From assembly GCA_963742875.1 (NCBI GenBank), contig CAVUNO010000026.1:868001-932000 (forward strand): a stretch of 64,000 nucleotides of DNA, read 5' to 3'. A program made the translations under genes and the position numbers. Of this stretch, positions 7,956 through 16,254 are shown piece after piece. Each line of letters begins with the position of its first letter. Position 1 is the first letter of the stretch. Source of the DNA: Bog-532 sp963742875. GTDB taxonomy: Bacteria > Actinomycetota > Actinomycetes > Streptosporangiales > Streptosporangiaceae. The notes below the pieces were generated by a model. It ran no database searches. It had not been told where the DNA came from and was given only the letters and a program-made list of their open reading frames with translations.

Positions 7956-8548
7956 AGCACGCCCTTGGTGCTCGGTATGCCGCCCGCCCGCGGGTCCGGC
8001 GCGACGGCGCCGCGCAGCGCCCGCGCGACGGCCTTGAACTGGGCTTCCACGATGTGGTGCGGGTTGCGGCCGGCCAGCACCCGCACGTGCAGGCAGATTT
8101 TGGCACTCTGCGCCAGCGACTCGAAGATGTGCCGGGTCAGCGTGGTGTCGTAGCTGCCGATCAGCGGGGCCATGGCGGCGGGTTCCTCGTGCACCACGTA
8201 CGGGCGCCCGGACAGATCGATTGCGGCCATGACGAGGGTCTCGTCGAGCGGCACGAGCGCGTCGCCGAAGCGGGTGATCCCGGACTTGTCGCCGAGCGCC
8301 TCGCGCAGTGCCTGGCCGAGCGCGATGGCCGTGTCCTCCACCGTGTGATGCGCGTCGATCTCCACATCGCCCTTGGCCCGGACGGTCAGGTCGAGGCCGC
8401 CGTGCTTGCCGAGCTGGGCCAGCATGTGGTCGAAGAACGCGACGCCGGTGGACACCTCGACCACGCCGATGCCGTCGACGTCGAGCTCGACCAGGATCTG
8501 GGTCTCGTGCGTGTTGCGCTCGACGCGCGCTTTGCGTTCCCGGTTCAC
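7952..8548 (-). CDS. hisB: Imidazoleglycerol-phosphate dehydratase
   Basis: Dehydrates imidazole glycerol phosphate to imidazole acetol phosphate. 198 residues, a monofunctional form without the phosphatase domain. Metal-binding histidine motifs are FFDHML, DAHHTVEDTAIALGQA, RHIFESLA and NPHHIVEAQFKA, which form the two repeats of the family's manganese sites. The GTG start (8548) overlaps the hisC stop and its stop overlaps the hisH start. Confidence 0.96.
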   Translation of the reverse strand: MNRERKARVERNTHETQILVELDVDGIGVVEVSTGVAFFDHMLAQLGKHGGLDLTVRAKGDVEIDAHHTVEDTAIALGQALREALGDKSGITRFGDALVPLDETLVMAAIDLSGRPYVVHEEPAAMAPLIGSYDTTLTRHIFESLAQSAKICLHVRVLAGRNPHHIVEAQFKAVARALRGAVAPDPRAGGIPSTKGVL

Positions 8549-9759
8549 GTGTTCGCCACCTCTGGGCTGAGGGCATCGGGGGTGAGGGCATGGGGGACAA
8601 GGGCCAGGGCTGTCCGGAACGCGGCCATCTCCTCCGGGGTGCCGATGGTGACCCGCAGCCACCCGTCCGGCCCCGTCTCGCGGATCAGGACGCCCCGGTC
8701 CAGCACGGCCTGCCAGACCGCGTGCCGGTCGGCGAACTGGCCGAACAGCACGAAGTTGGCGTCGGAGTCGGCCACCGTGTACCCCCGCGCCCGCAGCCAC
8801 GAAACGCACCCGTCGCGCTCGGCGCGCAGCGCGGCCACGCTGGCCAGCGGGTCGGCGGCGCAGGCCAGCGCGGCGCACGCGACGGCCTGGGTGACCGCGG
8901 ACAGGTGGTAGGGCAGCCGGACGATCAGCAGCTTGCTGATCAGCTCGGGGCTGGCGGCCAGGTAACCGACCCGGGCGCCGGCCATGGCGAAGGCCTTGGA
9001 CATCGTGCGCGTCACCGCCAGCCGGGGGTAGCGCGGTACCAGCGTCAGCGCGCTCGGCGTGCCGTCGCGGGCGAATTCCGCGTAGGCCTCGTCGACCACG
9101 ACGACGCCGGGGGCCGCGTCGCATACCGCCTCGATGACGCCGAGCGGCAGCGCCGTCCCGGTGGGATTGTTCGGCGAGGTGAGGAAGACCACAGCGGGCC
9201 GGGCGTCCTGGATGATCGAGGCGGCGCGGTCCGGGTCGATGCTGAAGTCCTTCTCACGGCGCGCGGCCAGCCAGCCGGTGCACGTGACCCGCGCGATGAG
9301 GGGGTGCATCGAGTAGGACGGCTCGAACCCGAGCGCCGACCGGCCGGGGCCGCCGAAGGCCTGCAGCACCTGCTGGATGATCTCGTTGGAGCCGTTGGCC
9401 GCCCACACCTGCGCCCAGGTCAGCCCGTGTCCCAGGTAGCCGGCCAGGTCCTCGCGCAGCGCGGTGGCGTCGCGGTCCGGGTACCGGTTCAGCCCGCCTG
9501 CCACGGCCGCCACGGCGCTGGTCACCGCGTCGGCCAGCCGCTTCGGGGGCGGGTAGGGGTTCTCATTGGTGTTCAGCCGGACGGGTACGTCGAGCTGCGG
9601 GGCGCCGTACGGCTCGAGGCCGGCCAGGTCCTCGCGCAGCGGAAGCTCGTCCGGGTCCGCCTGCGGGCCGGCGCCGGGGGGGATCAGGGCACCCGCGCCG
9701 GTCATCTGGGGACCCGCACGGCGGCCAGTCACTGGGGGAACCGGACGGTGGCCGGTCAT
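8545..9759 (-). CDS. hisC: Histidinol-phosphate aminotransferase
   Basis: PLP fold-type I aminotransferase making histidinol phosphate. 404 residues if started at the ATG at 9759, which overlaps the hisD stop as ATGA. A second ATG at 9705 would remove an 18-residue leader. The leader comes from a local duplication: a CCGGTCATCTGGGGACCCG-type block occurs at both starts. Core motifs: LNTNENPYPPP, SNEIIQQVL, FLTSPNNPTGT, VVVDEAYAEF and the PLP lysine in TRTMSKAFAMAGARVGY. The C-terminus is complete and reads into the hisB start. Confidence 0.94.
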   Translation of the reverse strand: MTGHRPVPPVTGRRAGPQMTGAGALIPPGAGPQADPDELPLREDLAGLEPYGAPQLDVPVRLNTNENPYPPPKRLADAVTSAVAAVAGGLNRYPDRDATALREDLAGYLGHGLTWAQVWAANGSNEIIQQVLQAFGGPGRSALGFEPSYSMHPLIARVTCTGWLAARREKDFSIDPDRAASIIQDARPAVVFLTSPNNPTGTALPLGVIEAVCDAAPGVVVVDEAYAEFARDGTPSALTLVPRYPRLAVTRTMSKAFAMAGARVGYLAASPELISKLLIVRLPYHLSAVTQAVACAALACAADPLASVAALRAERDGCVSWLRARGYTVADSDANFVLFGQFADRHAVWQAVLDRGVLIRETGPDGWLRVTIGTPEEMAAFRTALALVPHALTPDALSPEVANT

Positions 9760-11072
9760 CTGGGGACCCGGACGCGGACGGCGGCGACGTGCGCGGCGAG
9801 CTGTTCGGCGCCGCCGAGCGCGTCGATGTGCGGGGCCGCGTCGGCCAGCGCCTCGCGGGAGCATTCCACCACGTTGATGAGCCGCAGGAACGGCAGCACG
9901 GTCAGCCCGGCGGCGTACCGGGCCGTGCCGCCCGTGGGCAGCACGTGGTTGGAGCCCGCCAGGTAGTCGCCGAGCGAGACCGGGGAGTACGGCCCGGAGA
10001 AGACCGCACCCGCGTTCCGGACCCGCGCCGCGACCTTGGCCGCGTCCTCGGTCTGGATCTCCAGGTGCTCCGGGGCCCAGGCGTCGGAAACGGCCAGCGC
10101 GGCGTCGACGTCCGCCACGAGCACGTAGCCGGACTGGCCGCTGAGGGCTTGCTCGATGCGGTCGCGGTTCAGCGCCGGGGGCAGCTGAACGGCCAGTTCC
10201 GCGTCGGTCCGGGCGGGCAGGTCGGGGTCGGAGGTGATCAGCAGGCACGCGGCCAGCGGGTCGTGCTCCGCCTGCGCGACGAGGTCGGCGGCCACGTAGG
10301 AGGGGTCGGCCGTGTGGTCGGCGATGATCGCGATCTCGGTCGGGCCGTTCTCGCCGTCGGTGCCCACGATCCCGCCGAGCAGCCGCTTGGCCGCGGCCAC
10401 GTAGACGTTGCCCGGCCCGGTGAGTACGTCGGCCGGGGCGCAGTCCTCGGTGCCGTACGCGAACATGGCCAGGGCCTGAGCGCCGCCGACCGCGTGCACC
10501 TCGTCCACGCCGAGCAGCGCGCACGCGGCGAGCACGGCCGGGTGCGGCAGGCCGCCGTTGTCGGCTTGTGGCGGGGAGGCCACCGCAACCGAGGCGACCC
10601 CCGCGACCTGTGCGGGCACCACGTTCATCACCACGGAGGAGGGATAGGCGACCAGGCCGCCGGGCACATAGACCCCGGCCCGGCTGACCGGGACGTACCG
10701 GCCGGCCACGGTGAGACCCTCGGCCGGCGTGACCACGGTGTCGGCGGGCGGCATCTGGGCTTGATGCACGAGCCGGGTCCGGCGGGCGGCCTCCTGCAGC
10801 GCGGCGGCCACGGCCGGGTCGAGGTCGCGCGCGGCCCGGTCCAGCGCCTCGCCCGGCACGCGCGTGCTGGCCAGGTCGACGCCGTCGAATCGGGCGGTGT
10901 ACTCACGGACGGCGGCGGCGCCCCGGTGGCGGACGTCCTCGCACACCGGCCGGATCTGCTCGGCCGCGGCCGCGACGTCGAGGGTGGCGCGCGGCAATAC
11001 ACCGGACAGGCTGGCGCGGGTGAGCGTGGCGGCATCGCGGTCACGCAGATCGATACGGGAGATCACCCGCAC
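9756..11072 (-). CDS. hisD: Histidinol dehydrogenase
   Basis: NAD-dependent oxidation of L-histidinol to histidine, the last two steps of the pathway. 438 residues, full length. Motifs: GRYVPVSRAGVYVPGG, AVGGAQALAMFAYGTE, DVLTGPGNVYVAAAKR, GPTEIAIIADHTADP (zinc/active site), and near the C-terminus AGSNHVLPTGGTARYAAGL. Starts with GTG. First of a tightly overlapping hisD-hisC-hisB-hisH-priA set. hisG and hisE are not in the window. Confidence 0.97.
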   Translation of the reverse strand: MRVISRIDLRDRDAATLTRASLSGVLPRATLDVAAAAEQIRPVCEDVRHRGAAAVREYTARFDGVDLASTRVPGEALDRAARDLDPAVAAALQEAARRTRLVHQAQMPPADTVVTPAEGLTVAGRYVPVSRAGVYVPGGLVAYPSSVVMNVVPAQVAGVASVAVASPPQADNGGLPHPAVLAACALLGVDEVHAVGGAQALAMFAYGTEDCAPADVLTGPGNVYVAAAKRLLGGIVGTDGENGPTEIAIIADHTADPSYVAADLVAQAEHDPLAACLLITSDPDLPARTDAELAVQLPPALNRDRIEQALSGQSGYVLVADVDAALAVSDAWAPEHLEIQTEDAAKVAARVRNAGAVFSGPYSPVSLGDYLAGSNHVLPTGGTARYAAGLTVLPFLRLINVVECSREALADAAPHIDALGGAEQLAAHVAAVRVRVPR

Positions 11073-11105
11073 AGTCTACGGAGCGTGCCCAGTGGCCGCC
11101 CGGGG

Positions 11106-11717
11106 TTAACGTCCTGGGGAGTTAGCCCGGGACCGGGCCCGGGCGCGGGACAGGACGGCGAGCTCGCTGACGGCGATGACGAAGGCGGCGGCCAGCGGCC
11201 AGAACACGAGGCCGCTGGTGGCGCCGAGCGCGAGCGATGCGTGCAGCTGGGTCCCGGGCGGGCTGTGCGCCAGTTGGTGCCGGAAGCCAGCCAGGCCGTA
11301 GTTGTCGCCGATCCCGAGCGCAACCGCCGCGGCGCCCAAGGCGCCGACGATCAGGCCCGCCGCCGTGGCCGGTCCGTGCCGCCGGACCGCGAGCAGGTAG
11401 CCCAGCACCCCGGTGACCAGGCCGCCGACCACGCTGATCAGGCAGAACCAGAGGTCGGCCACAAAAAACGCGCTGGTCTCAGGCTGCACGATCTCAGCGG
11501 TGCCCTTGCTCACGACCTGCACGAGCACGCGGGGGGCCAGCGCGCCCCACAGGAACCCAGCGGGGATCCCCCAGACGGCGGTCGCCGCCGCGCTGGCGCC
11601 GAACACGCCGGCGGCGGCGCGCAGGGACGGCCCGGACCGCGGGGCGGCGGCATCTTGGGGCTCCGTCGGCCTAGGCGGCCTAGAGAGCATCTGCTTCGTC
11701 CTCCCCTCCGGCGTCAC
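11106..11717 (-). CDS. DUF2567-like membrane protein
   Basis: 203 residues with a charged N-terminal tail and four hydrophobic segments (about 35-58, 85-108, 117-138 and 165-190). The spacing and the AGFLWGALAPRV / GLVFWPLAAAFV ends resemble DUF2567 proteins found next to hisD in other actinobacteria. Function unknown. It overlaps the end of the DUF1330 gene by 38 bases if the ATG at 11717 is used; an internal ATG at 11690 is an alternative. It is probably on the same transcript as the his genes. Confidence 0.65.
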   Translation of the reverse strand: MTPEGRTKQMLSRPPRPTEPQDAAAPRSGPSLRAAAGVFGASAAATAVWGIPAGFLWGALAPRVLVQVVSKGTAEIVQPETSAFFVADLWFCLISVVGGLVTGVLGYLLAVRRHGPATAAGLIVGALGAAAVALGIGDNYGLAGFRHQLAHSPPGTQLHASLALGATSGLVFWPLAAAFVIAVSELAVLSRARARSRANSPGR

Positions 11718-12060
11718 TCAGATCCCCCGGCTCGCCCTCTCCCCCGGCTGCGCCCTCGTCCCCGGCGTCGTCCACGCCCTCCACGAACATCAGCCGACGG
11801 GCCAGGGCCGTCTGCCTGATCTGCAATGCCTCGGCGTACTCGGGCGAGGCGTACCACTCGCGCAGCCGTTTCATGCTGGGAAACTCTACGAGGACCACGC
11901 GCTCGTCGATGGGCCGGTCGCCCTCCGGAACCTGCGGCCGGGCACCGCGGACGAGGTAACGGCCGCCGTAGTGGGCGATCGACGCTGCGGCCAGCTGCTC
12001 GTACCGCCGGGTCTGGTCTGGATCGAGGATCTCGACTTCGGAGATCGCGTACGCCGCCAT
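11680..12060 (-). CDS. DUF1330 domain-containing protein
   Basis: 126 residues. A ferredoxin-like DUF1330 domain spans about 1-95: YAISEVEILDPDQTRRYEQLA, HYGGRYLVRG, VVLVEFPSMKRLREWYASPEYA and QTALARRLMFVEG. The remaining 30 residues are a Gly/Glu/Asp-rich tail not typical of the family. The biochemical role is not known. It overlaps the downstream membrane protein gene. Confidence 0.85.
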   Translation of the reverse strand: MAAYAISEVEILDPDQTRRYEQLAAASIAHYGGRYLVRGARPQVPEGDRPIDERVVLVEFPSMKRLREWYASPEYAEALQIRQTALARRLMFVEGVDDAGDEGAAGGEGEPGDLSDAGGEDEADAL

Positions 12061-12100
12061 GGCTCAATTCTGGGGCACGGCCGCGGTGGCCCGGCCCCGG

Positions 12101-12529
12101 TCAGGCCGGGCTGTTGTCGGGCACGTAGTGCCGGCTGCCATCGGCCGGGTCGGTCCAGACTCGCATGATCGTGCCGCTGGACGGATCGCGGAACCGCTCG
12201 GAGGTGGGAACCCAGCCGGGTTGCGGCTCGGTCACCTCGGCATGCCGACGGCGCGACCGCGACCGTCCCGCGCCCCCGGCCGTCCTCCCGCCGGGCTCGC
12301 GTCCGCTGCCCGCGCCGGCGGATGCGATGGGCGGCAGGTCAACCAGGGCTGTTGCGGCTTCGTCCGCGTAGGCGGCGGCGAGGACGACGCCGACTCGCCG
12401 CCGCAACTCCTCCAGATCCATCCGGCCGACCGCGTAATGCTCGCGCAGGACCGTGACGAAGCGCTCCCGGTCGGCGTCCCCGATCAGCGAGCGCCGTTCG
12501 GCCGGGGATCTGCCCGGAGGCTCGCTCAC
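12101..12529 (-). CDS. DUF1707 domain-containing protein
   Basis: 142 residues from a GTG whose GTGA overlaps the stop of the YbjQ-family gene. Residues about 12-60 form a DUF1707 domain (IGDADRERFVTVLREHYAVGRMDLEELRRRV), an actinobacterial SHOCT-like module often found on membrane or surface-associated proteins. After an Arg-rich linker, the C-terminus contains FRDPSSGTIMRVWTDPADGSRHYV, which looks like a short beta-rich module. No membrane segment is visible. Function unknown. Confidence 0.82.
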   Translation of the reverse strand: MSEPPGRSPAERRSLIGDADRERFVTVLREHYAVGRMDLEELRRRVGVVLAAAYADEAATALVDLPPIASAGAGSGREPGGRTAGGAGRSRSRRRHAEVTEPQPGWVPTSERFRDPSSGTIMRVWTDPADGSRHYVPDNSPA

Positions 12530-12900
12530 GCCGCCGGGGCGACGATCACCGCGCTGCCGTAGGCGACGACTTCGGCGCGTGCCTTGCCGATCTCGGAAGA
12601 GTCGAAACGCATCGCGATCACTGCGTTGGCGCCGAGCAATTTCGCGTTCTCGATCATCCGGTCGACCGCGTGCCTGCGGGCGTCTTCGAGGACCACCGTG
12701 AATTGCGAAACCTCGCCCTGGCGCAGCGACGAGATCCCGCCGGCGACGGTCTTGCTGAAGCCCATGGCCCGGACCACTAGCCCGAACGCGATACCCAGGT
12801 TCCGTTCCACCACCATGCCTGGCAGCTCGAACGCGGTGGTGACCGGAAAGGCGGCCGCCGTGGACTCCGCAGTGCCTGCCGTGCTCGTGGTATCCGTCAT
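12526..12900 (-). CDS. YbjQ family (UPF0145) protein
   Basis: 124 residues from the ATG at 12900. Matches the YbjQ/UPF0145 family: FELPGMVVERNLGIAFGLVVRAMGFSK-like beginning, then DARRHAVDRMIENAKLLGANAVIAMRFD and VVAYGSAVIV. The family forms pentameric beta-barrels of unknown role. The strong match starts at about residue 18; the leader is Thr/Ala-rich. It is translationally coupled to the DUF1707 gene downstream. Upstream lies the dnaE remnant. Confidence 0.87.
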   Translation of the reverse strand: MTDTTSTAGTAESTAAAFPVTTAFELPGMVVERNLGIAFGLVVRAMGFSKTVAGGISSLRQGEVSQFTVVLEDARRHAVDRMIENAKLLGANAVIAMRFDSSEIGKARAEVVAYGSAVIVAPAA

Positions 12901-12949
12901 GCAGGGCAGTACACTGCCACCGCCACGCCATGTCAACGAGCCGCACAGC

Positions 12950-13405
12950 TCATGATCGGATTGAGGCAGGCAGGCTCAGCTCTTCCCGGCAGCCCTGCCG
13001 GAACGGGACGAACTCCTTGTCCAGGATCTCCTTCTTCTTCTTGCCCATGGCCCGGCGGAGCAGGTCGGCCTGCCCGAGCGTGTACCCGGCCAGGATCTGC
13101 GCCGCCTTCTGCACCTGCTCCTGGTAGACGATCAGGCCATAGGTCGGCTCGAGCACCTCCCGCAGCGGCTCTTCGAGCTCGGAATGGATCGGCGTGATCT
13201 GCTGCAGTCCGTTCTTGCGGAGCACGTAGTTGGTGTGCCAGTTCACGCCTATCGGGCCGGGCCGGTACAGCGCGCCGACGGCGGAGATGTCCTCGAAGTT
13301 GTCCGGCTTCATCGTCCGCAGCAGCGTTCGCATGGGGCCGCCGTCGAACTGGAAGACGCCGAGGGTGTCGCCGCGGCCGAGCAGTTCGTAGCGGATCGCG
13401 GTACC
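12950..13405 (-). pseudogene. dnaE: Internal remnant of DNA polymerase III alpha subunit
   Basis: About 140 codons closely match the middle of DnaE: YELLGRGDTLGVFQFDGGPM, KPDNFEDISAVGALYRPGP, PTYGLIVYQEQVQKAAQ, YTLGQADLLRRAMGKKKKEI. The match begins at about 13400 and stops near 12985, followed by unrelated codons to a TGA at 12950. The N-terminal PHP domain, the palm part containing the PDxD motif, and everything C-terminal are absent. In related genomes an intact dnaE follows rluD on this strand, so this looks like the leftover of the syntenic gene after two deletions. The codons still look well kept, so the loss may be recent. A working dnaE must be elsewhere. Confidence 0.88.
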
Positions 13406-13513
13406 CGGTCTGACGGACGAGGCTCCTCTGAGCTCCGGGTGGCCTGAGGGCTGGCCCGGTGCTGGCGGCTGGCCTGTTGCCTCCTGGGGTGATGGGTGAC
13501 CCCAGGCTAGCGG

Positions 13514-14443
13514 CTAGCTCTCGGCGCGGAGGATGTTTAGGGCGTGGGCCAGGTCGGGTGGGTAGTCGCTGCGGAATTCGACCCACCGGCCGTCAGCCGG
13601 ATGCTGGAAGGCGAGGCTGACGGCGTGCAGCCACTGGCGGTGCAGTCCCAGCCGCCCGGCCAGGACCGGGTCCGCGCCGTAAAGCAGGTCACCCGCGCAC
13701 GGGTGCCTGATCGCGGCCATGTGCACGCGGATCTGATGGGTCCGGCCAGTCTCCAGGCCGACATCGACCAGGCTGGCACCGCGGAAGGCCTCGATCGTGT
13801 CGTAGTGGGTGAGGCTGGGGCGTCCCTCGGCCACTACGGCGAACCGGCCGTCGCCCGATGGGTGCCGGCCGATCGGCGCGTCGATGGTGCCGCGCAGCGG
13901 ATCCGGGTGGCCCTGCACGAGGGCGTGGTAGCGCTTTTCCACCGTGCGCTCGCGGAATGCCCGTTTGAGGCCGCTGTAGGCAGGCTCGCTCTTGGCCACG
14001 ACCATCAGGCCGGTGGTGTTCGCATCCAGCCGGTGCACGATGCCCTGCCGTTCGGCCGCGCCGCTGGTGGCGATCGCGTGACCGCTGGCCGCCAGGCCAC
14101 CGATCACGGTCGGGCCGTCCCAACCCGGCGCGGGGTGCGCGGCCACGCCGATCGGCTTGTCCACGACCAGGATGTCGTCGTCCTCGTAGACGACGTTCAG
14201 GCCGTCCACTGTGCGCGGCGGCGTCACCGGACGCGAGGCGGGCAGCGTCACGTCGAGCGTCTCACCCGCCGTCACCCGGTCCGACTTGGCCGCAGGCTGC
14301 CCGCCGACCATTACCAGGCCGTCACTGATCAGTTCGGCGGCCCGGGACCGGGACAGGCCGAACATGCGGGCGAGGGCCGCATCGAGCCGCTCACCGTCGA
14401 GCCCCTCAGGCACCGGCAGATAACGCTGGCCGGGCACCGTCAT
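13514..14443 (-). CDS. rluD: RluA/RluD-family 23S rRNA pseudouridine synthase
   Basis: Isomerises uridines in large-subunit rRNA. 309 residues from the ATG at 14443, chosen because GGAGG lies six bases upstream; another ATG at 14449 abuts that site. An S4 RNA-binding domain is at about 15-60 (RLDAALARMFGLSRSRAAELI). The synthase domain has VVDKPIGVAAHP and the catalytic HRLDANTTGLMVVAK; FRERTVEKRYHALV and TGRTHQIRVHMA complete it. It overlaps the lspA end by about 38 bases. The lspA-rluD-dnaE order is conserved in the phylum, here broken after rluD. The exact target uridines are inferred. Confidence 0.93.
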   Translation of the reverse strand: MTVPGQRYLPVPEGLDGERLDAALARMFGLSRSRAAELISDGLVMVGGQPAAKSDRVTAGETLDVTLPASRPVTPPRTVDGLNVVYEDDDILVVDKPIGVAAHPAPGWDGPTVIGGLAASGHAIATSGAAERQGIVHRLDANTTGLMVVAKSEPAYSGLKRAFRERTVEKRYHALVQGHPDPLRGTIDAPIGRHPSGDGRFAVVAEGRPSLTHYDTIEAFRGASLVDVGLETGRTHQIRVHMAAIRHPCAGDLLYGADPVLAGRLGLHRQWLHAVSLAFQHPADGRWVEFRSDYPPDLAHALNILRAES

Positions 14444-15245
14444 CCTCATCCTCCGTTGCCCGCGTGGCGGGCGTGGCCGGCGTGACCGGTGTGGCGGGTG
14501 TGGCCGATGTGGCTGGCGTGGCTGGTGTGGTCGGCGTGGCCGGTGTCGTGGGAGTGGGGCGCGCGGCGGAAGGGGGGTGCGTGGCCTGGGTAGGCTCATC
14601 TCCCGCATCGGCTTGCTCGCCGTCGCCCCCCCGGCTGCCGTCGAGGCGCACGCCGCGGAGAGCCAGCAGGACGGCCAGCACTCCGCCGCACACGATGGCG
14701 GAGTCGGCCAGGTTGAACACTGGCCAGTGCGGCAATTCGATCCAGTCGACGACGTCGCCGCGGAACAGCCCGGGCGAGCGGAAGATCCGGTCCGCGAGGT
14801 TCCCGGTCGCCCCACCGAGCAGCAGCCCGAGCGTGATCGCCCACGGCAGGCTGTGCAGCTTGCGGGCCGCCCGGAGGATGTAGACGATCACCGCGGCCGC
14901 GATTGCCGTGAACACGATCGTCATCGAGGTCCCGATGCTGAACGCGGCCCCGCTGTTGCGCAGCAGCAGCAACGTCAGGAACCCGTCCAGCAGCCGGATC
15001 GGGGGGTGGCCCGACAGCGTGCGGACGACGATGAGCTTGGTGACCACGTCCAGGGCCAGTACGGTAAGCGCCACCCCGAACACGACGGGAAGCTGCCGCC
15101 CGGCAGGCACCGGGGTGTCCGCCGGAACCGGGGCGTCCCCCGGCACCTGGGCATCCCTCTGCACCTGGGGCTGCCCCGGCACCGGCTGCTGGGCTGAACG
15201 CGCGGCTTCCTCCGCGGTCAGCGGCGTTCTTCGCGCTGCTTGCAC
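14406..15245 (-). CDS. lspA: Lipoprotein signal peptidase II with Pro/Thr-rich tail
   Basis: Aspartic membrane protease that removes signal peptides from prolipoproteins. About 279 residues from the GTG at 15245 (start uncertain; it overlaps the end of the TraR/DksA gene). Four membrane segments; catalytic aspartates in GNLADRIF and FNLADSAIV, and the LLRNSGAAFSIG motif. It is longer than the usual 160-200 residues because of a Gln/Pro-rich leader and a 70-residue cytoplasmic tail of Pro-Ala-Thr repeats encoded by a 9-bp degenerate array. Followed by rluD. Confidence 0.94.
   Translation of the reverse strand: MQAARRTPLTAEEAARSAQQPVPGQPQVQRDAQVPGDAPVPADTPVPAGRQLPVVFGVALTVLALDVVTKLIVVRTLSGHPPIRLLDGFLTLLLLRNSGAAFSIGTSMTIVFTAIAAAVIVYILRAARKLHSLPWAITLGLLLGGATGNLADRIFRSPGLFRGDVVDWIELPHWPVFNLADSAIVCGGVLAVLLALRGVRLDGSRGGDGEQADAGDEPTQATHPPSAARPTPTTPATPTTPATPATSATPATPVTPATPATRATEDEDDGARPALSAGA
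14461..14560. repeat. Degenerate 9-bp coding repeat in the lspA tail
   Basis: About eleven degenerate copies of GGCGTGGCC (plus strand), reading as Pro-Ala-Thr tripeptides on the minus strand at the LspA C-terminus. In-frame length (9 bp) means copy number can change without frameshift. Confidence 0.8.
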
Positions 15246-15637
15246 GTCACGCACAGTACCGCGCGCGGGAAGGCCATCAGTCGCGCCTTGCCTATTGGCT
15301 GGCCGCAGGATTCGCACGCTCCATATGTTCCCGCATCGATCCGGGCTACGGCTCGCTCGGTCTGCTCGAGAAGATGACGGGCGTTGCTCGTCATCGCGAG
15401 CTCGTGCTCGCGCTCGAACGTCTTGGCCCCCGTGTCGGCCTCGTCGTCCCCCGCGTCACGGATCCCGTCCTCAAGCCGGTTGGCGATCTGGGACTCGGCC
15501 TGCTCAATGTCGCGGCGCAGGCCGGCAGCGTCCGTCTCGAGTGTCTCCCGCACTTCGGCGAGTTCGGAGCCGGTCCACGGCTCCTCCCCGGGCCGCACCG
15601 GAAGAGGTGTGGCTTCGGACCGCGGGGCAGTGGCCAT
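15218..15637 (-). CDS. TraR/DksA family zinc-finger protein
   Basis: 139 residues. An N-terminal coiled-coil region (about 20-100) rich in Glu, Arg and Ala is followed by a four-cysteine zinc finger, CESCGQPIGKARL...CVTCKQ, with CxxC-17-CxxC spacing. This matches DksA/TraR-like proteins that enter the RNA polymerase secondary channel; actinobacterial relatives often sit beside lspA. The tip acidic residues of classical DksA are not clearly conserved, so action on RNA polymerase is inferred only. Divergent from the ileS T-box. Confidence 0.88.
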   Translation of the reverse strand: MATAPRSEATPLPVRPGEEPWTGSELAEVRETLETDAAGLRRDIEQAESQIANRLEDGIRDAGDDEADTGAKTFEREHELAMTSNARHLLEQTERAVARIDAGTYGACESCGQPIGKARLMAFPRAVLCVTCKQREERR

Positions 15638-15937
15638 CTCGCGCCTCCCACGACGGGTTATAGACGATCATGAATGTGAACGGTCAACGGAGAATAAGTC
15701 ACATCGCGTTTCTCCGCAAATAAGATTTCGGTTCGCTCACGGCCGGCGGATTCGGCCCGCTCACGCTGGGCTGCCTGTGAATCTCGCTCCGACTCGCCAT
15801 GGGACTGCTGAGACTTTTGGGTTCACTGATGCTGGTGGGCGCGTGCTGCGGCGGCCCCGGCTCCGCGGACGCAGTTCATCCCGGGGGAATAAGTTCGGTC
15901 TGCTGGCCGTGTCAGATATCCTGAAATCCTGCACGGC
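15638..15937. other. Divergent intergenic region upstream of the ileS leader
   Basis: About 300 bases between the TraR/DksA gene and the T-box. It has a locally lower GC patch at 15650-15735 and must contain the promoter for the T-box transcript, but I see no clear plus-strand -35/-10 pair. No ORF here looks real. Confidence 0.6.
15657..15687 (-). promoter_or_regulatory. Possible sigma-70-type promoter for the TraR/DksA-lspA-rluD transcript
   Basis: Minus strand TTGACC (15687-15682) and TATAAC (15662-15657) separated by 19 bases, ending about 20 bases before the TraR/DksA start codon. The spacer is longer than ideal. Confidence 0.3.
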
Positions 15938-16250
15938 ATCGATGGGGACAGCTGCCGCTGACAGTCGGCCAGGAGCGATCCGGGGATGGTGCGAGCCCGG
16001 AGGCAGGCCCAGTGGACCAGATCACCCCGGAGCCGCCGGAAGAACGGCCCCGCGTCCACTCTTATCTCCCCGGACGCAGTACGAGCCCAGTAGAACCGGC
16101 CGCAGGGAACCTCGAGAGGGTCGTACGCCATCCGGAGCTCACGAGAGCACCGGAACCATGGCCACGACCAAGGAGGGTGGTACCGCGGGAACGCCGCACG
16201 GGCGCCTCGTCCCTCCAGCAAGATCCGTTCGGAATTGCTGGAGGCCAAAC
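15938..16250 (+). promoter_or_regulatory. T-box riboswitch, translational class, isoleucine-specific
   Basis: Leader RNA that senses uncharged tRNA-Ile. The T-box sequence AGGGTGGTACCGCG is at 16174-16187, with UGGU to pair with the tRNA 3' end. A likely specifier ATC (Ile) is at 16021-16023, followed by a purine as in other T-boxes. Instead of a terminator, a perfect 10-bp hairpin (CCTCCAGCAA at 16212-16221 and TTGCTGGAGG at 16235-16244) buries the ribosome site GGAGG 10 bases before the ileS ATG. Actinobacterial ileS T-boxes are known to act at translation in this way. Exact 5' end and stem I limits are estimated. Confidence 0.93.
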
Positions 16251-16254
16251 CACC

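Noticed and set aside
11106..11717. Transporter permease
   Set aside because: Four short hydrophobic segments with no transporter motif; the layout and position fit DUF2567-like proteins better.
16012..16254. Upstream extension of the ileS reading frame (81 more codons)
   Set aside because: This segment is the T-box leader, with the specifier, T-box and ribosome-site hairpin; the ATG at 16255 has the ribosome site.
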